Assembly: GCF_038007285.1 (NCBI RefSeq)
Contig: NZ_JBBOWX010000001.1
Location: forward strand, 2,373,501 to 2,437,500
Direction: 5' to 3'
DNA: 64,000 nt
Origin: Sporosarcina sp. FSL K6-3457
GTDB lineage: Bacteria; Bacillota; Bacilli; Bacillales_A; Planococcaceae
Below are positions 53,244 to 61,372 of the stretch, piece after piece. How positions within the stretch are numbered: position 1 is the stretch's first letter; every line of letters starts with the position of its first letter. The notes under the pieces were generated by a model. The model ran no database searches. It saw only the letters and a program-made list of their open reading frames with translations, and had not been told where the DNA came from. A program made the position numbers and the translations under genes.

Positions 53244-53828
53244 CTAAAGGGGTCTCGTTGAATTAACCTTAGAATTGATTCCAGTCTTTTTTAACAAAGA
53301 AAAAGAGTAGTAGTCATAATACTTACCCCTAAATAAATGCTTATCTCTGTAAATCCCTTCATTCTTAAATCCTAGCTTTTCTAATAATTTTATAGAATTG
53401 ATATTTTCCAAAGCTACAAATGCGTTAATTCTATTCAGTCCCATATTATTAAAACCACTTTCAATTGCGCTTATCAATGCCTCTTTCATATATCCCTTTC
53501 CCCAATATTCGTGCCATAAATCATAGCCTATCTCCGCTATATTGTTTGTTCTGTCCCAATAATCAAATCCACAAGTTCCAATTTGTTCTTGGTTAGCACC
53601 TTTTTTGACTAATATCCAACGATTGCATCCCTTTACTTCTGGATTTTTACTCCATTCAACAAACTCTATTGCATCATTTCTACTTATAAATAATTCTTCA
53701 TCATATAAAAATTCACATACTCTTTCATCACTAAAAAGTCTATAAATAAAATCAACATCCTTATGATTTACATTTCGCAATAACAACCTATCTGTTTCTA
53801 AATTCGAAAATTTTTTATGTTCAATCAT
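53244..53828 (-). CDS. GNAT N-acetyltransferase
   Basis: 194 residues. LETDRLLLRNVNHKDVDFIY, GYDLWHEYWGKGYMKEALIS (acetyl-CoA loop) and NRINAFVALENINSIKLLEK then LGFKNEG are RimJ/RimL-type. AGGAG lies upstream of the ATG. It is a different protein from the GNAT at 48.9 kb (low similarity apart from motifs). Substrate unknown. Confidence 0.9.
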   Translation of the reverse strand: MIEHKKFSNLETDRLLLRNVNHKDVDFIYRLFSDERVCEFLYDEELFISRNDAIEFVEWSKNPEVKGCNRWILVKKGANQEQIGTCGFDYWDRTNNIAEIGYDLWHEYWGKGYMKEALISAIESGFNNMGLNRINAFVALENINSIKLLEKLGFKNEGIYRDKHLFRGKYYDYYSFSLLKKTGINSKVNSTRPL

Positions 53829-53855
53829 TTTGACAACTCCTAAACATCTATTAAA

Positions 53856-53950
53856 TTATCCTGTCCGTTAGCCATCCATGAAGCGCAAAATCAGCGCTAC
53901 ACTACAGAAAATGAAAGGTGATTAAGTTCTTTCATGGGAGTTTTACAAGT
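53856..53950. repeat. Cassette-type repeat R7 with an 80-bp extension
   Basis: GTCCGTTAGCC followed by ATCCATGAAGCGCAAAATCA, GCGCTACACTACAG and, at the end, TTTCATGGGAG. The extension is about 88 percent identical to that of R8 and contains AGCGC/GCGCT and CCATGAA/TTTCATGG inverted pairs. Lies 3' of the plsY-like gene. Confidence 0.65.
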
Positions 53951-53955
53951 AAACA

Positions 53956-54534
53956 CTAATTTCCAACTATTTTGTTCTCTGTTCCATTGACAATTCTCTT
54001 TATATTTTGTCGATGTAGGATGATTATTGATACGCTTATTAGTAGAGAAAGTGCGATGATAACCTTATCTTCAAATAGAAGACTGTAAATGAATAGTGCT
54101 ATACTAGCCAACATTGAACTTAGTGATACATACTTAGAGAATAGCAAAGTTAACACAAACACAACAAAACCAACAAAAACACCTAAAGGAGTAAAAAATA
54201 AGAAAACTCCAGTTGCGGTCGCAACAGCCTTTCCACCTTTAAAACTAGCAAAAACAGAAAATATGTGCCCTAATATGGCTAATAAACCACATACAATAGG
54301 GTTAACTGTAGAACCAAGTATTAGGGGAAGTAAACAAGCAAATGTACCTTTTAATATATCAGCAATTGCAACAATTACTCCTGCTTTTATGCCTAAAACT
54401 CTATAAGCATTAGTTGCACCAAGATTACCACTACCGTAATCACGAATATCTTTCTTATAAAATATTTTACCGATTACTAAAGCAAATGAGATTGAGCCTA
54501 TTAAATAACTTAGAATCAAAATTAAAATGTTCAA
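53956..54534 (-). CDS. plsY: PlsY-family acyl-phosphate:glycerol-3-phosphate acyltransferase
   Basis: 192 residues, five membrane segments. PlsY motifs: SYLIGSISFALVIGK and DYGSGNLGATNAYRVLG (motif 1), LGHIFSVFASFKGGKAVATA then TG (motif 2), and RHRQN-like ILHRQNIKRIVNGTENK (motif 3). It acylates glycerol 3-phosphate with acyl phosphate, the first step of phospholipid synthesis. Its place in a repeat-flanked accessory cassette suggests an acquired second copy in addition to a core plsY elsewhere. TTG start, AAGGAG 8 bases upstream. Confidence 0.9.
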   Translation of the reverse strand: MNILILILSYLIGSISFALVIGKIFYKKDIRDYGSGNLGATNAYRVLGIKAGVIVAIADILKGTFACLLPLILGSTVNPIVCGLLAILGHIFSVFASFKGGKAVATATGVFLFFTPLGVFVGFVVFVLTLLFSKYVSLSSMLASIALFIYSLLFEDKVIIALSLLISVSIIILHRQNIKRIVNGTENKIVGN

Positions 54535-54607
54535 AGTATTATCTCCTTACATAGTTTGTTAAGTAAGTATTTCTATTTATTGCACATGGTTTCCTGCAAT
54601 CCTCCTT

Positions 54608-54764
54608 ACATTAACCTGCCCCTTTCATTTAATTAGAAAAAGAGCCGTTTTATCAGCTCAATGTTCTTCAAGTAAAGCACCCGTTAGCCCTCCATGAAGC
54701 GCAAATTCAGCGCTACACTACAGAAAATGAAAGTGAGGATCGTTCTTTCATGGGAGTTTAACAA
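54608..54764. repeat. Cassette-type repeat R8 (two halves plus extension)
   Basis: Degenerate first half TTAACCTGCCCCTTTCATTT, AGAGCCGTTTTATCAGCTC hairpin, second half CTTCAAGTAAAGCACCCGTT then AGCC, and the 80-bp extension shared with R7. Lies between plsY and the unknown gene, 3' of the latter. Confidence 0.65.
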
Positions 54765-54766
54765 GG

Positions 54767-55438
54767 TTAGTCATTAAAACTACCAGTTTTAATAAGGATT
54801 CCTTCCTTATCAAGCCTTTTGTGATTGTAAGGAACATAGCTTAATTTCTTGTATTTTTCACTCCAAATTATATTTATGAAATGGGATGATTCTTGAAGAA
54901 AACGGTCAGGAGACACGTTCTCATAACGATAACATTCATTAGGGTATGTTTCACCGAACCCAAATAATTCAAGAACATCTTCTTCGATTGCAATTCCACC
55001 GATTTTAAACTCATAAACGGAATATAACTCTTTAAGAAAATTTGTAAAGTCTGTAATTTCCTCTTTTTTTATTCCGATTTGGTCCCACTCTAAAGCATCA
55101 AAGATAGAACCAAAAAACCAAAAATTAACCATTATTGCATTTGAAGAGACCATTTCTATTTGTAATGTCGCTTTTCGTTTCCTTGATAAATAGACGTATA
55201 ATCTTAATCTTAAAGAATGTATGTAATTTGTTTGTGGGTCTTCTTCGTCAAAAGGATAGCCTCTATCAAAAAAATCAATAATTTCATCAATGTTTTTGTC
55301 ATAGATTTCAATTCTATTTCTGACCTTGGACAAGTTAAATATAATATCCTGTATAGCTTCTTTTTTCTTTTCTTTAAGTTCCAACAAGAAACTAACTTCA
55401 AGGAAAGGACCACCTTGTAACCATTGGGACCACTGCAT
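54767..55438 (-). CDS. Hypothetical protein, unknown family
   Basis: 223 residues, soluble, acidic, no recognised domain. The start MQWSQWLQGGPFLEVSFLLE and the later IVNFWFFGSIFDALEWDQIG-like and FGFGETYPNECYRYENVSP stretches give it the look of an immunity or Imm/SUKH-like protein, but this is only an impression. ATG at 55438, or TTG at 55441, after GGGAGG. Last cassette of the array. Confidence 0.65.
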   Translation of the reverse strand: MQWSQWLQGGPFLEVSFLLELKEKKKEAIQDIIFNLSKVRNRIEIYDKNIDEIIDFFDRGYPFDEEDPQTNYIHSLRLRLYVYLSRKRKATLQIEMVSSNAIMVNFWFFGSIFDALEWDQIGIKKEEITDFTNFLKELYSVYEFKIGGIAIEEDVLELFGFGETYPNECYRYENVSPDRFLQESSHFINIIWSEKYKKLSYVPYNHKRLDKEGILIKTGSFND

Positions 55439-55779
55439 CAATTACACCTCCCAAGTTTTAGGATAAATTATATTACAAATTCGATTTCTTTCTTCAACTA
55501 AGCTGCTGCTTTAGTTGAAATTTTTTTACATTTTGATAGTCGTTCATAATATACCCCTTTTAAAATGTATTTTTAATGATTTATTCCGTTACATTGAACA
55601 ACCGATTTATATGAGACCTATCATAAAATAGTGGAGGCTCAAGAGATAAACCGGGGGAAGTTCTTCAACATATATTCATCAATATTCACTAGCAAGCACC
55701 TACCCCTTTTTATGTTTGTTCAAATTCACTAAAATACATTCTTTTGTTTTATTTTCATCAAACAAGCCCCCAAGCTAAC
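55439..55779. other. Gap after the cassette array
   Basis: No gene seen in about 340 bases. Contains repeat R9 near its start; the rest is AT-rich, with a run CGTTCATAATATACCCCTTT and an unused GTGGAGG-like site. Confidence 0.5.
55491..55520. repeat. Cassette-type repeat R9
   Basis: TTCAACTAAGCTGCTGCTTT then AGTTGAA: stem TTCAACTAA/TTTAGTTGAA, followed on the plus strand by ATTTTTTT, so this copy looks like a working terminator in the plus direction. Confidence 0.6.
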
Positions 55780-56532
55780 TCATTTCTTCATAAAATACTT
55801 ACGCCCCAGCCGTTCCACAAGCGTCGGTGCGACAGCATGTAATTTACTCGTAACGCCCATATACCAAGGCAAATCAACATCCCTCACCGGATGTCCTACT
55901 GTTTTCATCACCGCATCGACAACATCTTCCACTGCCAATAAATGCCGACCAAGCGATGTGCGATAGCTACCGGTATCGTCTGCCAAATCCAGAAAAGGCG
56001 TGTCAATTGGACCAGGATTAATTGTTGTGACGTGGATACCAAATGGAGCCACTTCCATGCGTAAAGCATTGGTATAGCCAATCATCGCGTGCTTCGACGC
56101 TGCGTAAATTGAAGCTTTCGGTGTTGCTACCTTCCCTGCTTGGGAACCGAGAAAAATAAGGTGCCCTTGTCGACGTTCCAGCATCCCCGGCAGCAAACGC
56201 TTGGTTAGCTGCATAGGTGCAACAACGTTGACAGCCATCATGCTCTCAATCGATTCATCCGACGTTTCATGCGCATAATTAAATGTGCCGACACCGGCCG
56301 AAAAGATAACAATATCCGGTGTACCAATTTGCGCCAACAACCGTTCCACGTCCTCTTTGTTCGATAAATCCGCAGGTACCGTTTGTGCACCTGCATTTTG
56401 TAATTCCCACAGCTTGTCTGGTGCTCTACCTGTTGCCCACACATCGTGACCTTCTTGCAACAATCTTTTCGTCAGCGCATAGCCGACACCACTCGTCGCG
56501 CCTGTCACGACAACTGACTTACGCTTGTTCAT
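55780..56532 (-). CDS. Short-chain dehydrogenase/reductase
   Basis: 250 residues, classical SDR. VVVTGATSGVGYALT is the NAD(P) glycine motif TGxxxGxG, FSAGVGTF replaces NNAG, the catalytic Ser is in LIFLGSQAGK, and YAASKHAM gives the Tyr and Lys. Substrate unknown. The ATG at 56532 lies 14 bases inside the end of the MBL gene, so the two are coupled; the frame extends to 56604 but upstream residues do not fit the family. Confidence 0.92.
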   Translation of the reverse strand: MNKRKSVVVTGATSGVGYALTKRLLQEGHDVWATGRAPDKLWELQNAGAQTVPADLSNKEDVERLLAQIGTPDIVIFSAGVGTFNYAHETSDESIESMMAVNVVAPMQLTKRLLPGMLERRQGHLIFLGSQAGKVATPKASIYAASKHAMIGYTNALRMEVAPFGIHVTTINPGPIDTPFLDLADDTGSYRTSLGRHLLAVEDVVDAVMKTVGHPVRDVDLPWYMGVTSKLHAVAPTLVERLGRKYFMKK

Positions 56533-57466
56533 AGTGATAAACGCCGCCTTCATCACGTGTTTCAACGACAAGTCCTTCATCGACAAGATAATCTGTTTGG
56601 CCAATTGTTTCGGATAATGTAAGGCCTAGTTCTTTTTCATAAACGGCTGGGAATAGTTCTTTTGTGAGTTCAAAAATCGTACGCGGTCCACCATCCATCA
56701 TGGCAAGCACCTTCATCGCCCGTTCGCGCTGCTTCACTAGGCGGTTTTCAATCAACGCATGAATATTGCGCACTTCATTGCCATGCCCACTGTATATAAT
56801 ATCGACAGGCAATGTCAGAAGCCGTTTCAATGATGCGTTATATTGTAATAACGAACGTGGACGCCCCATCTTCGGATCAAGTGGCGGCTCAATGAGCGGG
56901 TTAGAAGATACTTTTTCAAGCACAAGATCCCCGCCAATCATTTCACCGGTTTGTTCATTCCAAAAAACGAGATGACTTTGCGCATGGCCGGGTGTTTCCA
57001 TAACCGTCCAGCCTGCGTGTCCTGGCAGTGCATCTCCCTCAGCAAGTGTCCGATTGAGCGGTCGCTCGCCCATTAACGCAGCAGAACGCTTCATGCGCTT
57101 GACCCAAATGAGATATTCTTCTGGAACTCCTTCCTCCATCAGACGCTCCAAATAAAACGCATCATGATACTTGAAGAAATCATCGTCCCGCTTCAACCAA
57201 AGGTCATTATACGTATGCCCCAGCACAGTAGCCCGTTCAAATGCATCCATCCAACCGGCATGATCAGGATGGTGATGTGTCAAAATAACTTGTTCAATAT
57301 CGTTGAACGAATAACCCGCTTCTCTAATGCCATGCTCCAGCGCTGCGTATGCTTCGGGTGTTTTCGGTCCTGCGTCGACCAGTGACAGCGTATCTCCTTT
57401 CATCAGAAATGCATTGACATCGCCCACTGCGAATGGTGTTGGTATGATAATTTTATGTATCATCAA
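56519..57466 (-). CDS. MBL-fold metallo-hydrolase
   Basis: 315 residues. VILTHHHPDHAG is the HxHxDH metal motif; VMETPGHAQSHLVFW and MIGGDLVL supply further ligands; the C-terminal ~90 residues form a winged-helix-like tail (RAMKVLAMMDGGPRTIFELT) as in LACTB2/hydroxyacylglutathione-hydrolase-like proteins. TTG at 57466 or ATG at 57463 after AAGGGGA. Coupled to the SDR gene. Confidence 0.9.
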   Translation of the reverse strand: MMIHKIIIPTPFAVGDVNAFLMKGDTLSLVDAGPKTPEAYAALEHGIREAGYSFNDIEQVILTHHHPDHAGWMDAFERATVLGHTYNDLWLKRDDDFFKYHDAFYLERLMEEGVPEEYLIWVKRMKRSAALMGERPLNRTLAEGDALPGHAGWTVMETPGHAQSHLVFWNEQTGEMIGGDLVLEKVSSNPLIEPPLDPKMGRPRSLLQYNASLKRLLTLPVDIIYSGHGNEVRNIHALIENRLVKQRERAMKVLAMMDGGPRTIFELTKELFPAVYEKELGLTLSETIGQTDYLVDEGLVVETRDEGGVYHYEQA

Positions 57467-57610
57467 TAAAAGTCCCCTTTGTATAAATGAATGAGTATTC
57501 AGTCCATTGTACCTTTTTTAGAGGGTGGCGTCACCTTTTGAATTCTCAAAATATGCTATAATAAAATTAATTTCACAGAATCATTATCTTAGTTAGGAGA
57601 GTGTCTCATA

Positions 57611-58744
57611 ATGGGCTTATTCGGATTTTTCAAAAGTCAATTTATCGAAGTGATAGAATGGACGGATAGCAGTACCAATACGATGGTGTACCGTTTCCCT
57701 GTCCAAAACAATGAAATTAAAATGGGAGCAGAGTTAACTGTACGAGAGTCGCAAGTCGCTATTTTTGTCAATGAAGGCGAGATTGCCGATGTTTTCGGGC
57801 CTGGACGCCATCAATTATACACGCAAAATATGCCGATTCTAACGAAGTTGAAATCGTGGAAACACGGCTTTGAATCTCCTTTTAAAGCAGAGGTCTATTT
57901 TGTCAATACGAAGCAATTTATCAATCAAAAATGGGGCACTTCTAATCCAATTATGATGCGGGATGCTGAATTTGGTATGATTCGTTTACGTGGCTACGGG
58001 ATTTATTCCTACCGGGTGTCTGAGCCAACTGTATTCCTGAAGGAACTATTTGGAACGAGTGCTTCTTATGAAACAAGTGCTATCGAAGACCAACTGAAAA
58101 AGATGATTTTGTCTGGATTGACGGATCTTTTTGCAGAGTCAAAAATCCCAGCTTTGGATTTAGCGATGCATTATGATGAATTGAGTGCACAAGGGCAAGC
58201 GAAGATGAAACAACGCTTCAGCGCATTCGGCTTTGACATCACTTCCCTCTATATTGAAAACTTATCGCTGCCTGAAGAAGTCGAGAAAGCGATGGATAAG
58301 CGCACAACGATGGGCGTGCTCGGCGATATGAATCAGTATCAGCAATACCAAGCCGCCGAAGCGATTCGTGAAGCGGCGCGCAATGAAGGCGGCGGATTAG
58401 CGGGCGCAGGTGCAGGACTTGGTGCTGGCGCTGCTCTAGGCGGCGTCATGGCCAATGCTTTTTCAGCAGCCCCTCAACAACCAGCGGCAGCACAGCCAGC
58501 GAAAATAAGCTGCCCCCATTGCCAAGCACAAATTGTAGCAACTGCTAAATTTTGTGGAGAATGTGGCAAAACGGTTCAAGTAGAAAAAGTGCCTTGTATT
58601 AGCTGTCAGGCTCCCCTCAATGCGGACGCCAAGTTTTGCGGAGAGTGTGGCGTGCAGCAAGTGACAGAAAAAACCTGTGCGAAATGCGGCAAGAAAAATG
58701 CACCAACAGCAAAATTCTGTGGAGACTGCGGAGACAATTTGTAA
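57611..58744 (+). CDS. ydjI: YdjI-like SPFH/virion-core protein with C-terminal zinc ribbons
   Basis: 377 residues. The first ~250 residues match the YdjI SPFH-like domain (GPGRHQLYTQNMPILTKLKS; VYFVNTKQFINQKWGTSNPI), a Gly/Ala-rich linker follows (about 257-300), then three zinc-ribbon pairs (CPHCQ..CGECG, CISCQ..CGECG, CAKCG..CGDCG). In Bacillus the ydjFGHI cluster (PspA partner) is membrane-stress related; YdjI recruits or anchors PspA. No pspA gene is adjacent here. TTAGGAG lies before the ATG. Confidence 0.88.
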   Translation: MGLFGFFKSQFIEVIEWTDSSTNTMVYRFPVQNNEIKMGAELTVRESQVAIFVNEGEIADVFGPGRHQLYTQNMPILTKLKSWKHGFESPFKAEVYFVNTKQFINQKWGTSNPIMMRDAEFGMIRLRGYGIYSYRVSEPTVFLKELFGTSASYETSAIEDQLKKMILSGLTDLFAESKIPALDLAMHYDELSAQGQAKMKQRFSAFGFDITSLYIENLSLPEEVEKAMDKRTTMGVLGDMNQYQQYQAAEAIREAARNEGGGLAGAGAGLGAGAALGGVMANAFSAAPQQPAAAQPAKISCPHCQAQIVATAKFCGECGKTVQVEKVPCISCQAPLNADAKFCGECGVQQVTEKTCAKCGKKNAPTAKFCGDCGDNL

Positions 58745-58768
58745 TATGGAGGTAAATGGGGTGTTGGC

Positions 58769-59881
58769 ATGACAGACGTAGAGAATGAAAAATATACAGT
58801 CGAACAGACAGAAGTGACTAAATGCCCTTCTTGTGGTGGCAATGCTGTATTTGATCCCAAGAGCGGGACGCTAAAATGCCCGTTTTGTGGAAGCGAACGG
58901 GAAATTGAAATGACGCAGCACAATACGATTGAGCATGATTTTTTACAAGCATTAGAGCAAGAAAATCATAGCTGGGACGATGAAAAACGAGTGTTTAGAT
59001 GCGACAACTGTGGTGCAGAAACACTATTGGACAAAGATAAGGTAGCGGATTTCTGTTCATTTTGCGGGTCGTCACATATCGCGATTAGCGAGCATCATGC
59101 CGGCATCAAGCCCGCATTGGTACTGCCTTTTCAAATTCCAAAGGAAGAAGCGATTGATAAATTTAAAGTGTGGATACGAAAAAGATATTTTGCCCCAAAC
59201 AAGCTAAAAAAGTCGTATACACTAGATAAATTATCAGGTGCCTATATTCCCTACTGGACATTTGATTCGCAAACAGATTCTAACTATGTAGTCAGAATTG
59301 GAACGTATTATTATGTGACTGTAACGCGCACTGTCATGGAAGATGGCAAACCGAAACAAGTAACAGAACAGGTACGTAAAATTAGATGGCGCACCGAACA
59401 CGGCCGGTATAGTGAGTTTTTTGATGATGTATTAGTCAAAGCTTCTCGTAATGTGGCTAGTGGGCTGATTGACAATATTGAGCCTTTTCGTCTACATGAA
59501 CTGGTTGATTATAAAACTCCCTATCTATCGGGCTTTTTAGCAGAAAGATATTCTATTCCGTTAAAAGAAGGCTGGACAGATGCAAAAGGGATGATTGACC
59601 AAGGCATTAGGAGCGGAATTCACGGGCAAGTCCATGGCGATGAAGTCCAAATAGTAAGTGTTTCCACCGATTATACAGGGATTACGTATAAGCATATTTT
59701 GTTGCCTATTTGGATTTCATCCTTTAGCTTTAACGATAAAATTTATCGTTTTCTCGTCAATGGACAGACTGGCAAGGTAAGTGGTAAATCACCGGTGAGC
59801 GCAGTCAAAGTTACATTTACTGTATTGGTCGTCATCGCCATTATCAGTGTCATTTGGTTTTTCATTCAGACTAACCAATAA
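58769..59881 (+). CDS. ydjG: YdjG-like zinc-ribbon protein with a C-terminal membrane helix
   Basis: 370 residues: an N-terminal zinc ribbon (CPSCGGNAVFDPKSGTLKCP, then FCG), a second one (FRCDNCGAETLL...FCSFCG), a large beta-rich middle domain, and one membrane helix at the very end (about 345-366). Matches YdjG of the Bacillus ydjFGHI stress cluster, where it helps hold PspA at the membrane. The ATG lies 24 bases after ydjI, with GGGG about 8 bases before. Confidence 0.85.
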   Translation: MTDVENEKYTVEQTEVTKCPSCGGNAVFDPKSGTLKCPFCGSEREIEMTQHNTIEHDFLQALEQENHSWDDEKRVFRCDNCGAETLLDKDKVADFCSFCGSSHIAISEHHAGIKPALVLPFQIPKEEAIDKFKVWIRKRYFAPNKLKKSYTLDKLSGAYIPYWTFDSQTDSNYVVRIGTYYYVTVTRTVMEDGKPKQVTEQVRKIRWRTEHGRYSEFFDDVLVKASRNVASGLIDNIEPFRLHELVDYKTPYLSGFLAERYSIPLKEGWTDAKGMIDQGIRSGIHGQVHGDEVQIVSVSTDYTGITYKHILLPIWISSFSFNDKIYRFLVNGQTGKVSGKSPVSAVKVTFTVLVVIAIISVIWFFIQTNQ

Positions 59882-59893
59882 TCGAACGGAATG

Positions 59894-59922
59894 TTGACTT
59901 TGTTCAGACAACGTGCAATAAT
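59894..59922 (+). promoter_or_regulatory. Promoter of the T-box/proC transcript
   Basis: TTGACT, 17 bases, AATAAT; predicted transcript start near 59930, just before T-box stem I. Confidence 0.6.
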
Positions 59923-59934
59923 CATTCTAATTCA

Positions 59935-60187
59935 CAAATCGATAAGCGTAGACGAAGATTAGTAAAAGTAGCAATGGACAGCAGAAAATGTGGTCACCGG
60001 CTGAAAGCCACAGTCCCTCTCCTACCCTGAACCTCCTTCTGAGCTGCCGTGGAAACCCGGCCGTGCCTTTCGCGTTACGAAAGAACGAGATGTACTAGTT
60101 GTATAATTGCTAGTAAAACTAGGTGGTACCGCGGAAACATGCGTTTTCGTCCTTTTTAATAAAGGATGAATGCGCATGTTTTTTTAT
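59935..60187 (+). ncRNA. T-box riboswitch, proline-specific
   Basis: A tRNA-sensing leader. Stem I opens with GACGAAGATTAGTA (59951-59964, the AGTA part of the specifier loop); the 3' side has GAACCTCC (60029-60036), so the specifier codon is CCT (60032-60034), proline, in agreement with proC downstream. The T-box bulge sequence AGGTGGTACCGCGG is at 60121-60134, and a terminator (ACATGCG/CGCATGT with an inner CGTCCTTT/AAAGGATG stem, then TTTTTTT) ends at 60187. Uncharged proline tRNA is expected to prevent termination. Confidence 0.9.
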
Positions 60188-60239
60188 TTCATTTAGTCGG
60201 GACAATTCACCAACTGAATGAAATAAAGCCTCCTTTGAA

Positions 60240-60280
60240 AAATCTGGACGCAAATCCGCCAAGGCGTATTTGATTTGTAT
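60240..60280. repeat. Dispersed repeat unit in the proC leader
   Basis: ATCTGGACGCAAATCCGCCA then AGGCGTATTTGATT. The inverse, in variant form, is found at 12283-12312, 13378-13405 and partly at 19385-19400; its place between the T-box terminator and the proC ribosome site is unusual. Confidence 0.5.
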
Positions 60281-60299
60281 ATACGAAGGAGAGATTGAT

Positions 60300-61109
60300 A
60301 TGAGGAAAATTGTATTCATAGGTGCAGGTTCAATGGCGGAAGCCGTTATTGCAGGGATTGTTAAACAAGGTGTCATCGAGCCTCAGCAAGTCTATGTGAT
60401 GAATAAATCAGATGACGAAAGACTGATTTCATTGCAAAATCAATATGGCGTTTCGATTGTTTGTAAAAATAAAGAGGCATTAAAAACAGCGGATTTAGTT
60501 GTACTAGCAACAAAACCGAAAGATATTCATCAAGTGATGGCAGACATTCGTCCCCTTCTTACGACACAAGCAGCTGTTTTATCCGTCATTGCGGGTATTT
60601 CCATCGAGACGATTGAAAATGGACTAGGTGCCAGGCCAGTTGCTCGTTCCATGCCAAATACATCGGCAACGATCGGCAAATCAGCGACTGGCATTGCCAT
60701 GAATAACGCCGTCGATGACACACTGCGCCAGCATGTTCTCGGCCTATTGGAAGCCATTGGCCTAGTGAAAGAAGTCGAGGAAGACGATCTTCATGCAGTG
60801 ACCGCCCTATCCGGTAGCGGCCCTGCCTATGTCTATTATTTGGCAGAAGCACTTGAAGAAGCCGCAATCGCTAAAGGACTCTCTAAAGAAGTTTCACGCT
60901 CACTTATCATCCAAACGCTCGAAGGCGCCGCGGCAATGATGAAAGAAACCGGCACAGAACCAGCAGAATTACGGAAAAACGTGACGAGTCCGAATGGCAC
61001 GACTGAAGCGGGATTGAAAGCATTGGAAGGTAGATTATTTAAAGAAGCGATTGGTGAATGCATTGATAAAGCAACAGCGCGCTCGCGGGAGCTTGGGGCG
61101 CAATCTTAA
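60300..61109 (+). CDS. proC: Pyrroline-5-carboxylate reductase ProC
   Basis: 269 residues; last step of proline synthesis, using NAD(P)H. Rossmann motif FIGAGSMAEAVIAGIV at the N-terminus, RSMPNTSATIGKSATGI (catalytic region), and the signature ALSGSGPAYVYYLAEALEEA. The ATG at 60300 follows GAAGGAGAG; the frame back to 60270 is not used. Controlled by the proline T-box. Confidence 0.96.
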   Translation: MRKIVFIGAGSMAEAVIAGIVKQGVIEPQQVYVMNKSDDERLISLQNQYGVSIVCKNKEALKTADLVVLATKPKDIHQVMADIRPLLTTQAAVLSVIAGISIETIENGLGARPVARSMPNTSATIGKSATGIAMNNAVDDTLRQHVLGLLEAIGLVKEVEEDDLHAVTALSGSGPAYVYYLAEALEEAAIAKGLSKEVSRSLIIQTLEGAAAMMKETGTEPAELRKNVTSPNGTTEAGLKALEGRLFKEAIGECIDKATARSRELGAQS

Positions 61110-61156
61110 AGTACTCGAAACACACACACTTCCTACATCAGGATAGACGATGAAAA

Positions 61157-61203
61157 GGGCGCTGCCCTGAAAGTCAGTTTTCACTAACTTTTTGGACAGC
61201 CCC
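61157..61203 (-). terminator. Terminator of the FtsW/RodA-like operon
   Basis: Imperfect long stem GGGCgCTGcCC...GGaCAGCCC with AAGT.AGT/ACT.ACTT inside; on the minus strand it is followed by TTTTC. Confidence 0.55.
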
Positions 61204-61232
61204 AGCTTTATATCCTTTGATAAGCACCATTG

Positions 61233-61330
61233 GAAACTTATCGAGCAATTCGAGGTCATTATCGATCAATTGCCAAAGGTTATCGATCATTTCCGAGAAG
61301 TTATCGATCAATTAAGCAGAGTTATTGTCA
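61233..61330. repeat. Five 21-bp tandem repeat units
   Basis: TTATCGATCAATT-type units start exactly 21 bases apart at 61238, 61259, 61280, 61301 and 61322. On the plus strand the units would encode a seven-residue repeat (KVIDHFR, EVIDQLS and so on). Confidence 0.75.
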
Positions 61331-61372
61331 TTTCGGGATCTTCGACTCATAAAAATGAAGCAGCACTCTACC

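Noticed and set aside
48004-55520. Classical integron cassette array
   Set aside because: The repeat core does not fit GTTRRRY/RYYYAAC and no integron integrase is present in the window; kept only as a comparison.
61233-61330. CRISPR-like array
   Set aside because: Units are contiguous 21-bp repeats without spacers, and no cas gene is near.
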